From an uncultured Clostridium sp. (lineage in GTDB: Bacteria > Bacillota > Clostridia > Lachnospirales > Lachnospiraceae): a stretch of 64,000 bases of DNA. Shown one piece after another: positions 51,273-59,574 of this stretch. The stretch spans positions 62,001 to 126,000 of the forward strand of contig URFM01000003.1 of the NCBI GenBank assembly GCA_900547035.1. Reading direction: 5' to 3'. A program made the position numbers and the translations under genes. Under the pieces are notes generated by a model. It saw only the letters and a program-made list of their open reading frames with translations, was not told the origin of the DNA and ran no database searches. Each line of letters starts with the position of its first letter. Position 1 is the first letter of the stretch.

Positions 51273-52409
51273 TTAATAAGTTCCCAGAATCCGCATGGAT
51301 GCCGCCTCCGCGGCAATCCCTTTCAGGGCGTTCTGCACCGCCCCGTCCCGAAGGGAACCTTCCACATCTACAAAAAACCGGTACTCCCAGCTCCTGCCTT
51401 CGATTGGCCGGGACTCGATGCGCAGCATATTCACCTGATTGTAAATGAAATTTCCCAGCATGTTGTACAGGGAACCGCTTTTGTGAGGCGCTTCAAAGCA
51501 GAGGCTTATTTTTCCCGCGCCTTCACAGTATACCGCTCTGGGCGCCAGGATAATAAAGCGGGTAACGTTGTCCTTGTTATGATTGATAGCCGGAGCCAGA
51601 ACCTTTAAGCCGTAAAGCTTTCCGGCAATTTCGCTGGCTACGGCAGCCTGACTTTTTAAGCCGTCATCCGTAATCTTTCTGGCCGCCACCGCGGTATTCT
51701 CCACACTGATCTGCCTCCACTTGCGATGGCTGTTCAGATACCTCGAACACTGCATCAGGGCCTGGGGATGAGAATATACGGTTTCTATATCTGACAGCTG
51801 GGCGTCCGGCAGCCCCAGCAAAGCATGAGTCACCGCCAGCTGAGTTTCCGCCACAATATAATTGGAGTGCTTAATCAGCAAATCATAGTTGTTGCTCACC
51901 GCTCCCGCGGAGGAATTCTCAATAGGCAGAACGGCATAGTCCGCCCGTCCCTCCTCCACCTCCACCATGGCGTCCTCCCAGCTGGGCACATGGTACATGT
52001 CTGTCTGCTCTCCGAAAAACTGAATGGCCGCCCCATGGCTGTACGCTCCCTCCACGCCCTGATAAACCACCCGGACTCCCTCTGTTTTCAGAAAAGGGAT
52101 TTCCTCAAATCCCAAATCCACCGTTTGCCCGTGGTCCGCCAAAATCTGATACTGGCGCTTCCGGCTGACTGTCATCATCTGGGTGAACAATTCCCGTACC
52201 GCCTGACGGTTAAAGTCTCCGCCGGCCATAGACTCCACCGCTTCCAGTTTTTCCTTTTCCCGTTTTCCGTCGTAAACCGCCTTTCCGGTCTCCAGCTTAT
52301 ATTCCGCCACATCGCAGCAAAGCCTCATTCTCTCCTGGAACAATTCCACCAAACGGGCGTCAATCCCATCCAGTTTTTTCCGAATTTCCTGCAAATCCAG
52401 ATTTTTCAT
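51273..52409 (-). CDS. pheA: Bifunctional chorismate mutase / prephenate dehydratase
   Basis: The 378-residue enzyme has an AroQ chorismate mutase helix set at residues 1-90 (LDLQEIRKKLDGIDARLVEL). The prephenate dehydratase domain follows (VVYQGVEGAYSHGAAIQFFG, LPIENSSAGAVSNNYDLL), with a C-terminal ACT-type domain carrying ESRPIEGRSWEYRFFVD. It converts chorismate to phenylpyruvate for phenylalanine synthesis, and the ACT domain implies feedback inhibition by Phe. It starts MKNLDLQEIRK with a Firmicute ribosome site. The downstream gap to plsC holds palindrome copy C. Confidence 0.95.
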   Translation of the reverse strand: MKNLDLQEIRKKLDGIDARLVELFQERMRLCCDVAEYKLETGKAVYDGKREKEKLEAVESMAGGDFNRQAVRELFTQMMTVSRKRQYQILADHGQTVDLGFEEIPFLKTEGVRVVYQGVEGAYSHGAAIQFFGEQTDMYHVPSWEDAMVEVEEGRADYAVLPIENSSAGAVSNNYDLLIKHSNYIVAETQLAVTHALLGLPDAQLSDIETVYSHPQALMQCSRYLNSHRKWRQISVENTAVAARKITDDGLKSQAAVASEIAGKLYGLKVLAPAINHNKDNVTRFIILAPRAVYCEGAGKISLCFEAPHKSGSLYNMLGNFIYNQVNMLRIESRPIEGRSWEYRFFVDVEGSLRDGAVQNALKGIAAEAASMRILGTY

Positions 52410-52433
52410 ATGTCTCCTATGTCCTCCTTATTT

Positions 52434-52484
52434 ACAATGGCTTCGGACGGCGGCTCCTGCTTTCCCGCCGTCCCGGATTGTTGC
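52434..52484. repeat. Dispersed palindrome, copy C
   Basis: Left arm ACAATGGCTTCGGACGG (52434-52450) and right arm CCGTCCCGGATTGTTGC (52468-52484) share the 17-nt arm pattern. A 9-bp GC stem at the core is GGACGGCGG/CCGCCGTCC. It lies in the gap between pheA and plsC. Confidence 0.68.
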
Positions 52485-52498
52485 GTCTGTTATAAGAA

Positions 52499-52520
52499 AG
52501 CCCGGTTGTTTCACCGGGCT
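52499..52520 (-). terminator. Terminator of the plsC gene
   Basis: An 8-bp stem AGCCCGGT/ACCGGGCT (52499-52506 with 52513-52520), followed on the minus strand by a T-rich run (CTTTCTTATAAC), lies just after the plsC stop. Confidence 0.7.
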
Positions 52521-52525
52521 GTTTG

Positions 52526-53263
52526 TTAAGCGCTGGCCTCCATGTCTTTCAGCATGGAGATGATTACCTCTCGTGTGTAGGCGCCGGAGTGCTTACGCTT
52601 AGCCGGCTCCAGCTCCTTAATCAGAAAGGGCTTTCCGTACCGGATTTTCACATGTCCCGGCCGGATAAAGGGCAAGTGGCTCTCAAAGATCTCCGCTGTT
52701 CCCATGATAGCTACCGGAACCACCGGACAGCCGCTTTTCTCCGCAATCTTTAAGCTGCCCTCGTGAAATTCCATCAAATCCAGAAGTTCTCCCTCACCCC
52801 GGGTTCCTTCCGGGAAAATCCAGACGGAAACTCCCGACTTGATCTGCTCAATGGCCGCAAGAATTGTTTTCAATCCTTCCTTGATATTTTCCCGGTCCAG
52901 AAACAGACAATTCACATCCTTCATCCAGGTCCGCAGCAGAGGATAGCGAAGCATCTCCTTCTTTGCCACGAAGCCCATCAGTCCCGGAACCGTCACATAT
53001 CCGGTAAGAATGTCAAAATAACTCCTGTGATTTCCCACATAGAGCACCGCCCGGTCCTTCGGAACCTGTTCCAGGCCCTCTATGGTAATCCGCACCCCAG
53101 CCAGCTTCAAAATAAAGCGGAAAATTCCCTGAATCACCCTTATGCTGATTCTCTGCCTCTTCTGGCTGTCGAATTTGTCCATAACCCACAGCACCAGCAG
53201 CAAGGGGATACTAAGAATCAGAAACAGCACCACGGTCAGTGCCACCAGAATGAATCTTATCAT
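52526..53263 (-). CDS. plsC: 1-acyl-sn-glycerol-3-phosphate acyltransferase (PlsC-type)
   Basis: The 245-residue protein from MIRFILVALTVVLFLIL has GGAGAAAACCG before the ATG; the frame extends to 53356 but runs into the repeat. An N-terminal hydrophobic anchor is followed by the HX4D motif NHRSYFD, FLDRENIKEG and FPEGTRGEGE. It makes phosphatidic acid from lysophosphatidic acid at the membrane. Confidence 0.93.
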   Translation of the reverse strand: MIRFILVALTVVLFLILSIPLLLVLWVMDKFDSQKRQRISIRVIQGIFRFILKLAGVRITIEGLEQVPKDRAVLYVGNHRSYFDILTGYVTVPGLMGFVAKKEMLRYPLLRTWMKDVNCLFLDRENIKEGLKTILAAIEQIKSGVSVWIFPEGTRGEGELLDLMEFHEGSLKIAEKSGCPVVPVAIMGTAEIFESHLPFIRPGHVKIRYGKPFLIKELEPAKRKHSGAYTREVIISMLKDMEASA

Positions 53264-53277
53264 CGGTTTTCTCCTTT

Positions 53278-53356
53278 TCCAGACGGAGCCTGACTCCGCC
53301 GTCTGCCCCGGAGCAGAGGTTTTTGTCCATATTTCCCCGCCGCCCAGGACTGTCAT
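53278..53356. repeat. Dispersed palindrome, copy D (diverged)
   Basis: Right arm CCGCCCAGGACTGTCAT (53340-53356) resembles the consensus CCGTCCNGRACTGTTAC; the left arm CCAGACGG around 53278-53286 is shortened and the interior carries an extra GC-rich stem (GACGGAG/CTCCGCCGTC). It is the most degenerate copy and lies upstream of plsC. Confidence 0.5.
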
Positions 53357-53477
53357 TCTTCATTATAGTAAAATCCGCCTTCAAATACAATACCTGACTT
53401 CACAGGTTTTGTAAAGTTGACGGTCTATTTCTGTAAAAGAAGCGATCGGAGATTTTTATGTACCCTAAGGCCAAATA

Positions 53478-53503
53478 ACGCAGCCGCATCAGGCGGGCTG
53501 CGT
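53478..53503 (-). terminator. Hairpin after the CmpB-like gene
   Basis: ACGCAGCC (53478-53485) pairs with GGCTGCGT (53496-53503), 8 nt past the stop of the following minus-strand gene. The T run is weak. Confidence 0.45.
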
Positions 53504-53510
53504 CGCTCTA

Positions 53511-53975
53511 CTATGGTCTTTCGGACAACCATTCAAACAACAATCCTGTTCCGAACCATAAAGGCGCGAAACCCAGACGGATTACTCCGTCGATATTGTC
53601 CGGCCAGATGGAATAATCCCACGGGCAGACTCCAAGACCCATGAGCCATCGGCCCGACAGGTATTCCATCAGAAAAATCAACACCATATAGAGGAGTCCG
53701 TGACGAATGTATCGCGCCACAGGTTTTGATTCCGTAGTCCGGACTCCTGGATTTTCCTCCGGCCCGTCTACCCACCAATCTACCAGACGGCCCATGGGAG
53801 ACAACAGAGCTCCCAGCCCATAGATCGGGAACATAATCAGGGAAGTCTGCCCCATCATTTTCCAGTTTCCTCGCGCCAAAGAATCTAGGGCGGTAAACAC
53901 CACCTCCAGGCACCAGCCGGCTATGCCGCAGCGAATAAAGTTCATCAAAAAAAGTTTCAGGTTCTGTCTGCTCAT
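53511..53975 (-). CDS. Putative ABC-transporter type IV (CmpB-like) membrane protein
   Basis: The 154-residue protein starts at MSRQNLKLFLMNFIRCG; the longer frame to 54026 begins inside the spacer. It has four or five hydrophobic helices with GIAGWCLEVVFTALDSLA and MFPIYGLGALLSPMG, matching the PF06541 family. The family name is only nominal; its function is not known. It lies between plsC and cls, both lipid-synthesis genes. Confidence 0.78.
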   Translation of the reverse strand: MSRQNLKLFLMNFIRCGIAGWCLEVVFTALDSLARGNWKMMGQTSLIMFPIYGLGALLSPMGRLVDWWVDGPEENPGVRTTESKPVARYIRHGLLYMVLIFLMEYLSGRWLMGLGVCPWDYSIWPDNIDGVIRLGFAPLWFGTGLLFEWLSERP

Positions 53976-54041
53976 AGCCCTTAGTATGACCTGCTCTCTT
54001 CCGCCCGATTCATATTTCGGAAGCATCCATCAATTTCCGCG

Positions 54042-55574
54042 CTACAGCAGGGGAGATAGAAGCCGGCTGCACTGCTCCTTTATCCGCATCCACAGGCTCC
54101 GCCCCGCGTACCCTTCCCTTGTCATCTCCCTGCAGTGGGGCAAATCATCCAGAAACGCCTGTTCCAGCCTTCCCGTAACCTCAGAATCGTAAATCGTGGC
54201 GTTAACCTCAAAATTCAGTTCAAAACTGCGAATGTCCATGTTTGCCGTCCCGTAGCAGCTGACCAAGCCGTCCGCCATCACCCCCTTGGAATGAAGGAAT
54301 CCATTCTCATAGATATAGCAGCGGACCCCGTAATCCAGAAGTTCTCCCGCATAGGAGCAGGTGGCCCAGTACACAAACGGGTGGTCCGGCTTACAGGGAA
54401 TCATCAGGCGTACATCTACTCCCGACTGGGCGGCGATCTTCAGCGCCGACAAAATCGCGTCATCGGGAATAAAATATGGGGTTTGAATATAAATATGATG
54501 CCTGGCCTTGTGAAACAGCTCCAGATAATTGTTGCGGATATGGGGCTCCCTGGTATCCGGGCCACTGGCTACAATCTGGATGTGAATTTCCTCTTCTGCC
54601 TCCGCTCCGGGCCACAGGTTTTTCTGAACCCCATCCAGCCGCTCCCTGGCTTCCTTTGCCTCATCGCCAAAGTATCGCAGTTCCTGAAACAGATTCTCTC
54701 TGGTCGCATAGTTCCAGTCCAGAGCGAAACGGATCTGCAGTCCGATGGCCGCCTCCCCGGTAATTTTTAAATGAGTATCTCTCCAATAGCCAAACTTTGG
54801 ATCCTTGGAAATATATTCTCTGCCAATATTAAAACCTCCCACAAACCCGATATTTCCGTCGATTACCACGATTTTCCGGTGGTTGCGGTAATTGACCCGC
54901 AGATTCAGCCAACCCAGAAAAGGAGGGAAGAAGGCACCTACCTTGACGCCGGCAGCCCTCAGCTGTTCCCAGCGGCCCTTGGGCATGAAGCGGCCTCCCA
55001 TGCCATCGTAGAGAATCCGCACTTCCACTCCTTCCCTGACCTTTTCAATGAGAATCGGAACAATAGAATCAAACAGTTCGTCTTTTTTTATAATATAATA
55101 CTGAATGTGGATAAAGCGGCGGGCACGGCGCATTTCCCGGCGCAGGTCCTCAAATTTTGCCTGTCCGTCTGTGAAAATACGCACCTGGCGGTTTGCGGTC
55201 AGAACAGATCCTGATGTCTCCAAATTGTACAGAATCAGGCTTGCGTAATCGCGTGCTATGGCATCTCCCTGGCCGGCTTCATATTCTCCGCTCTGTTTCA
55301 GAAGCTGTTCCTGATGGCGAATGGGGAAATTCAGGCGATCCTCTACACCTTTTACCCGAAACATCCGGCTCTTTTTCAGATTTTGCCCAAACAGCAAATA
55401 AAAAACTACTCCAAACACAGGGATAAAATAAATCGCCAGCAGCCAGGTCCAGACCGATTTCGGATCTCTCCTCTGAAAGAAAATAATTCCGATGGTCAAA
55501 ACCAGATTCAAAAATACCAGATTGTCAAGGATCCAGGACCAAACAGCAGAAACCGCGGACCCCACATTCGTCAT
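54042..55574 (-). CDS. cls: Cardiolipin synthase
   Basis: The 510-residue protein from MTNVGSAVSAVWSWI (AAAGGCGG upstream) has two transmembrane helices at the start. Two phospholipase-D HKD motifs follow: NHRKIVVIDGNIGFVGGFNIG (first) and HSKGVMADGLVSCYGTANMD (second). It transfers phosphatidyl groups between phosphatidylglycerol molecules to make cardiolipin. The upstream frame codon at 55580 is TTG; the ATG 6 nt on is better placed. Confidence 0.95.
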   Translation of the reverse strand: MTNVGSAVSAVWSWILDNLVFLNLVLTIGIIFFQRRDPKSVWTWLLAIYFIPVFGVVFYLLFGQNLKKSRMFRVKGVEDRLNFPIRHQEQLLKQSGEYEAGQGDAIARDYASLILYNLETSGSVLTANRQVRIFTDGQAKFEDLRREMRRARRFIHIQYYIIKKDELFDSIVPILIEKVREGVEVRILYDGMGGRFMPKGRWEQLRAAGVKVGAFFPPFLGWLNLRVNYRNHRKIVVIDGNIGFVGGFNIGREYISKDPKFGYWRDTHLKITGEAAIGLQIRFALDWNYATRENLFQELRYFGDEAKEARERLDGVQKNLWPGAEAEEEIHIQIVASGPDTREPHIRNNYLELFHKARHHIYIQTPYFIPDDAILSALKIAAQSGVDVRLMIPCKPDHPFVYWATCSYAGELLDYGVRCYIYENGFLHSKGVMADGLVSCYGTANMDIRSFELNFEVNATIYDSEVTGRLEQAFLDDLPHCREMTREGYAGRSLWMRIKEQCSRLLSPLL

Positions 55575-55621
55575 ATTCAACCGCCTTTCTCGAAGGATTT
55601 CCCTTTGGGATTTCCTTTCAT

Positions 55622-56068
55622 TTATAATTCCTGACTCGGATACTCAATTTCCAGGTCTCCCTTTTCATCCCAGGTCAGCCGGACCCGAATGGGCGCGCAG
55701 TAATAAGTCAGCTGCTTCAGCCTTCCTGCCGGGATATCCACAACCACAGACTCAATCCTGGCTCCCGCCTGCCCCGGTCCCATATAGGATTCCAGAACAT
55801 TTCCCGTCCGGTCCAGTTCCAATCCGATCAGCGGGAAGATATCCTTTGTTTTCAGCTTTCCCTGACTCTGTTTTTCCTCCAGATACCAGGAAACCGCATC
55901 CGCTGTAATCTGCGCCTCCTCCAACGCCGCCGCTCTTTTGGCCGACTGCAGCAAGGATTGCGCCTTGGGGACCATGATAATCATAAGTATAACCAAAATT
56001 GATAAAACTACGACCAGTTCCAGCAGCGTATATCCCCCTGTTTTCCTTTTCTCCTCTGTTTTTTTCAC
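55622..56068 (-). CDS. Type IV pilin/pseudopilin-like protein
   Basis: The 148-residue protein has a class III prepilin leader KTGG, cut before YTLLELVVVLSILVILMIIM, the hydrophobic N-helix with Glu5. The globular part is mostly beta and lacks a clear disulfide pair. It is the last gene of the operon and overlaps the previous pilin gene by 4 nt. Confidence 0.87.
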   Translation of the reverse strand: MKKTEEKRKTGGYTLLELVVVLSILVILMIIMVPKAQSLLQSAKRAAALEEAQITADAVSWYLEEKQSQGKLKTKDIFPLIGLELDRTGNVLESYMGPGQAGARIESVVVDIPAGRLKQLTYYCAPIRVRLTWDEKGDLEIEYPSQEL

Positions 56069-56418
56069 TTCGCCTGGGCGCTCCCTTCCCCGGTTTTTCC
56101 GTCATAAATCCCAATATAAACCTTGCCGTTGATCTCCCCCTCCCAGGTCGCGGTGTCTGTATCCGGATCGTAAGCGCTGTCCTCCATTTCCTCTTCTTCC
56201 AACAGTCCGGCCTCTACCATTGTATACTGGCTTTTGCCAAATGTATACTCCGATCTTGCGTTGGCCACAGCCACCTCCCTGGCGGACCGGTCACGCAGCG
56301 CCTGGTAGGAGGGAACCGCCACCGCTGTAAGTATAGCCAGAATAGCGATCACGCAAACCAGCTCAATCAGTGTAAATCCCCCGGAATTAAATTCTTTTAT
56401 CCTCTTCTTTCGTATCAT
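56065..56418 (-). CDS. Major pilin-like/GspG-like protein
   Basis: The 117-residue protein has the prepilin cleavage site SGG before FTLIELVCVIAILAILTAVA, with the invariant Glu5. A short soluble tail of ~75 residues has acidic stretches (EEEEMEDSAYDPDTDTATWE). The small size and the place right after gspE suggest the main fibre subunit. Confidence 0.87.
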   Translation of the reverse strand: MIRKKRIKEFNSGGFTLIELVCVIAILAILTAVAVPSYQALRDRSAREVAVANARSEYTFGKSQYTMVEAGLLEEEEMEDSAYDPDTDTATWEGEINGKVYIGIYDGKTGEGSAQAK

Positions 56419-56445
56419 ATCTGTCCGCCTTTCTTTTCTTTATGG

Positions 56446-57903
56446 TTAACCCACATCGTAAACCAAGGTCTCCAGTTCCTCCAAAGTGGTTTCACCTGCC
56501 CGGACCATAGCCACTCCCAGGCTTTTCAATCCGGGAAGTCCCCTGCTTTTATGATAGCTGCGGATTTTTCCCGCTGTTGCTCCCTCTAAAATCATTTCCC
56601 GGATCTGCTGGTCCACTTCCATCATCTCATACACCGCCCGCCGGCCCTTCCATCCAGTTCCTTTGCAGCGGTCGCATCCTACGGCTCTCCAAAACAAAGG
56701 GAGCGGTGTCTCCTCCTCCCCCTCTGTTAATCTCCGGTACAGTTTAATCTGATCCGTCCCCGGCTCACAGGGCTGTTTACAGCAGGGACACAGCTCTTTT
56801 ACCAGACGCTGAGCAATGACTCCGGTCAGAGCGGAGGCCACAAAATAGGGCGCCGCCTTCATATCCAGCAGACGGGTTACCGCCGAAGCGCAGTCTCCGG
56901 TATGAAGGGTTGACAAAACCAAATGTCCGGTAATCGCCGCTCTGAGACCGATGCTGACCGTCTCCTCATCCCGCATCTCCCCTACCATGATTACATCCGG
57001 ATCCTGACGAAGAATCGCCCTCAGTGCCGCCGCAAAGGTCAGTCCGGAGCCCGGTCGAATCTGCAGCTGATTAACCCCTTCCATCAATTTTTCTACCGGA
57101 TCCTCCGCTGTCATTATATTAATATTTCTGTCGGACAGACGCTTTAGCGCTCCATAAAGAGTCGTGGTTTTTCCGCTGCCCGTAGGACCGGTTACCAGAA
57201 TCAGACCATAAGGGGCCTTTAGCAGACGATCAAAAAGGCGGATCTGTTCCGGCACCATTCCCATCCTCTCTACATCCATCAAATGATCATCCCTGCCCGT
57301 ATCCAGCAGGCGAAGCACAATCTTCTCCCCATACACGCCCGGCACCGCGCTGATTCGAAGGTCCGCTCGAATCCTTCCCCGAATATAACGGCAGGCGCCA
57401 TCCTGAGGCAGGGTCTTCACCGCAATATCCATATTTCCCATTACCTTCAGCCGGGTAATCACTCCCCGATGCAGCTCCATCGGCAGGGATCCGTAAAGCC
57501 TCAGTTCCCCGTTCACGCGAAATCGAATGGTCATCTTTTCTGCCCCCGGCTCTACATGAATATCGCTGGCGCCCAGATCATAAGCCCGTTCAATTACGGA
57601 ACGGACGATAAAAACCGCCGGCCGCTCATTTTCCTCCTCCTCTTCCCATATATTCCTTTGAGCGGATGGGTCGTCTGCCCGAATCGTTGTCCCATCCTCC
57701 CGATTGCCAGCCTGGTCCTCCGGCTCCTCCGTTCCTTCCTTTCTCATATCAGCCAGCGTTTCCTCACTAATATATCCCAGCTCCGTCAGCACTTCCTCCA
57801 GACTCTTTCCCGGCCTTCCAAGGGCAAAATATTTTGCCCTCCGGATCTGTCCTTCTGTCAAAATCCCTTTTTGAACCAGTTCTTCCTCTATCGGCTTTCT
57901 CAT
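56446..57903 (-). CDS. gspE: Type II/IV pilus assembly ATPase (GspE/PilB-like)
   Basis: The 485-residue ATPase has an N-terminal MshEN-like helix-rich region (LVQKGILTEGQIRRAKYFAL). Walker A GPTGSGKTTTLYGAL, an Asp box, Walker B VIMVGEMRDEETV and a His box (TGHLVLSTLHTGD) follow. A tetracysteine zinc site is also present (CPCC...CDRCKG). It powers pilus or pseudopilus assembly. Its ATG overlaps the stop of the previous gene (ATGA). Confidence 0.95.
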   Translation of the reverse strand: MRKPIEEELVQKGILTEGQIRRAKYFALGRPGKSLEEVLTELGYISEETLADMRKEGTEEPEDQAGNREDGTTIRADDPSAQRNIWEEEEENERPAVFIVRSVIERAYDLGASDIHVEPGAEKMTIRFRVNGELRLYGSLPMELHRGVITRLKVMGNMDIAVKTLPQDGACRYIRGRIRADLRISAVPGVYGEKIVLRLLDTGRDDHLMDVERMGMVPEQIRLFDRLLKAPYGLILVTGPTGSGKTTTLYGALKRLSDRNINIMTAEDPVEKLMEGVNQLQIRPGSGLTFAAALRAILRQDPDVIMVGEMRDEETVSIGLRAAITGHLVLSTLHTGDCASAVTRLLDMKAAPYFVASALTGVIAQRLVKELCPCCKQPCEPGTDQIKLYRRLTEGEEETPLPLFWRAVGCDRCKGTGWKGRRAVYEMMEVDQQIREMILEGATAGKIRSYHKSRGLPGLKSLGVAMVRAGETTLEELETLVYDVG

Positions 57904-58304
57904 ATGGGATCCCCCTGCCTTTCTTCAGTCTCAATCCTGGAAACAAAGGAAAAATGATAGCCGCCGCATTCCACTTCCGTCACAACTTCCGCAGCCGCTT
58001 CCCGGGGACTGGCGGTAATCCTCATCTCTACCTCCAGATCATCCGCCTCACCATTCCCCAAAAGGAGACCCTGATTCTGTCTCACCGCCTCCGCTACCGG
58101 TCCCTCCCCTTCCCGGATTCTGCTGCAGACAGACTGATGGACACTCCTAGCCCTTTCCTGAGCTGTCATGTAAGTGAACGTCCTCAGGCCGGACCGGCTT
58201 CCAATCCGGACCAGATTCAAAAAGCCCAGACTAAGTACAGAAACCAAAGCCAGCAGAAGGATCACAAATACCATAGCTCCTCCCGCTTTTCCTGTTTTAT
58301 TCAT
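57900..58304 (-). CDS. Small pilus/secretion accessory protein (PilX-like)
   Basis: The 134-residue protein has an N-terminal hydrophobic helix (AMVFVILLLALVSVLSLGFL) without the usual GFTLIE motif and a soluble tail. GGGAGG precedes the ATG. Its place between pseudopilin and ATPase genes suggests a minor component; I do not recognise a specific family. Confidence 0.7.
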   Translation of the reverse strand: MNKTGKAGGAMVFVILLLALVSVLSLGFLNLVRIGSRSGLRTFTYMTAQERARSVHQSVCSRIREGEGPVAEAVRQNQGLLLGNGEADDLEVEMRITASPREAAAEVVTEVECGGYHFSFVSRIETEERQGDPI

Positions 58305-58818
58305 AATACCCTCCCACCGAGACGGTCAGATTTCTTACAGCCAGAATCTCCTCTGTCTGAAAGCCCCGAACTGCCCGAATCTCTCCTTTAAGCTGCTCCT
58401 CTGTTGTATCCGAAAAATCCAGCTGGATGCGAATCATGCCGTCATCCGCAGCACTTAAATCATCCGCTCTCAGATGTTTCCACTGACCGGTTTTTTCATC
58501 CAGGAAGCAGAGAATCTCCTGATTTCTCCCCGCAGGCTGGAACTGGACAGCGTTTTGGATCTGATTTTGTATTTCCATATAAGCGGCGGCGCATAATTCC
58601 CAGGCCTGCTCTTTCTGCCATTGGTTTTGAAAGGACTCCATCTGGCCTTCCGCCATCCTATAAGCTCCCGCCGCGGCCAGACTGAATATCGCTGCGGCCA
58701 CCACCATTTCAACCATAGTGTATCCGCCCGCGAAGGAACTGCTGAATCTTTTCTTGGGATCATGGCCGGTAATACCGTACCGTCCACGTACCTCCCGCTT
58801 CCTCCGTCCGTATCTCAT
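58297..58818 (-). CDS. Pseudopilin-like protein
   Basis: The 173-residue protein has an unusually long leader (about 30 residues) ending FAGG, then YTMVEMVVAAAIFSLAAAG. A GAGGAGG site 12 nt upstream lies inside the previous gene, overlapping it by 59 nt. The soluble domain is short. It is probably a minor pseudopilin. Confidence 0.75.
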   Translation of the reverse strand: MRYGRRKREVRGRYGITGHDPKKRFSSSFAGGYTMVEMVVAAAIFSLAAAGAYRMAEGQMESFQNQWQKEQAWELCAAAYMEIQNQIQNAVQFQPAGRNQEILCFLDEKTGQWKHLRADDLSAADDGMIRIQLDFSDTTEEQLKGEIRAVRGFQTEEILAVRNLTVSVGGYYE

Positions 58819-59077
58819 ACTCTGTCAGCACCTCCTCCATTTCTTCCGTTCCCATCCGGAACCGAAGCTGAAGCTCCTGACTGGTAGGCTCCCCTGCATT
58901 TTCCTGAACCATAGCTGCCGCCTGATCTCCAAGACGCTCCATTCGATGAATCCGAACCATCTGATTTCGCGTTCCCAAAGAGATCGTCAGGCACACCGCA
59001 CCAACAGCGGTCAGAAGAGCCATTGCAATCACGGTTTCAATCAGTGAAAATCCGCCTTTTCTCTTATTCTTCATCAC
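58760..59077 (-). CDS. Minor pseudopilin-like protein
   Basis: The 105-residue protein starts MMKNKRKGGFSLIETVIAMA, a class III prepilin leader with Glu at the expected place. The rest is short and mainly beta. It overlaps the PilO-like gene by 4 nt and the next pseudopilin by 59 nt. Confidence 0.8.
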   Translation of the reverse strand: MMKNKRKGGFSLIETVIAMALLTAVGAVCLTISLGTRNQMVRIHRMERLGDQAAAMVQENAGEPTSQELQLRFRMGTEEMEEVLTEYEIRTEEAGGTWTVRYYRP

Positions 59078-59574
59078 ATTTCCCCATCCATATAATACAG
59101 ACCCAGCTCCATTTTCAGATATACTCCTTCCGTCTCCGGCTGCGCTTCCATCCGATCAATCAGAACCGCCTCTTCCATCTCATGGATTCCTTCCGCCACA
59201 TCAACTGCGCACTCAAAATCCGGCCCTTCCAATTCTATTTCTACCGGTAGTTTTCTCAAGGCCGATTCCTCACCTGCCTCCTGAGCTTCTCCTGCCTGAA
59301 AGCTCACAACCTCCATGCCCGCCTCCGCCGCCAGCTCCTGTACAAGCCGGTCTACCTCCTCCGGACGGGCCTCCTTTAAAAGGGATATCTGAAATTTTTC
59401 GTCCTCTTCTAACTGCCCGGCCCGGCGCTTCCGCTCCTCCTCTTCCAGGTTCCATAGCTTTTGTCTTGCCGTCTCACGCTCTTTCAGCGCCGGGAAGAGA
59501 ATCATATTCCAGCCCAAATATCCGATATACATGGCCAGTGCTGTTCCAAGCAAAATTCTCTCACGCCCCGTCAT
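59074..59574 (-). CDS. PilO/GspM-like assembly protein
   Basis: The 166-residue protein has one N-terminal transmembrane helix (LLGTALAMYIGYLGWNMILF), a coiled coil (REKAR..EEEERKRR) and a ferredoxin-like C-terminal domain, the plan of PilO/GspM. It overlaps the PilM-PilN-like gene by 14 nt. Confidence 0.72.
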   Translation of the reverse strand: MTGRERILLGTALAMYIGYLGWNMILFPALKERETARQKLWNLEEEERKRRAGQLEEDEKFQISLLKEARPEEVDRLVQELAAEAGMEVVSFQAGEAQEAGEESALRKLPVEIELEGPDFECAVDVAEGIHEMEEAVLIDRMEAQPETEGVYLKMELGLYYMDGEM

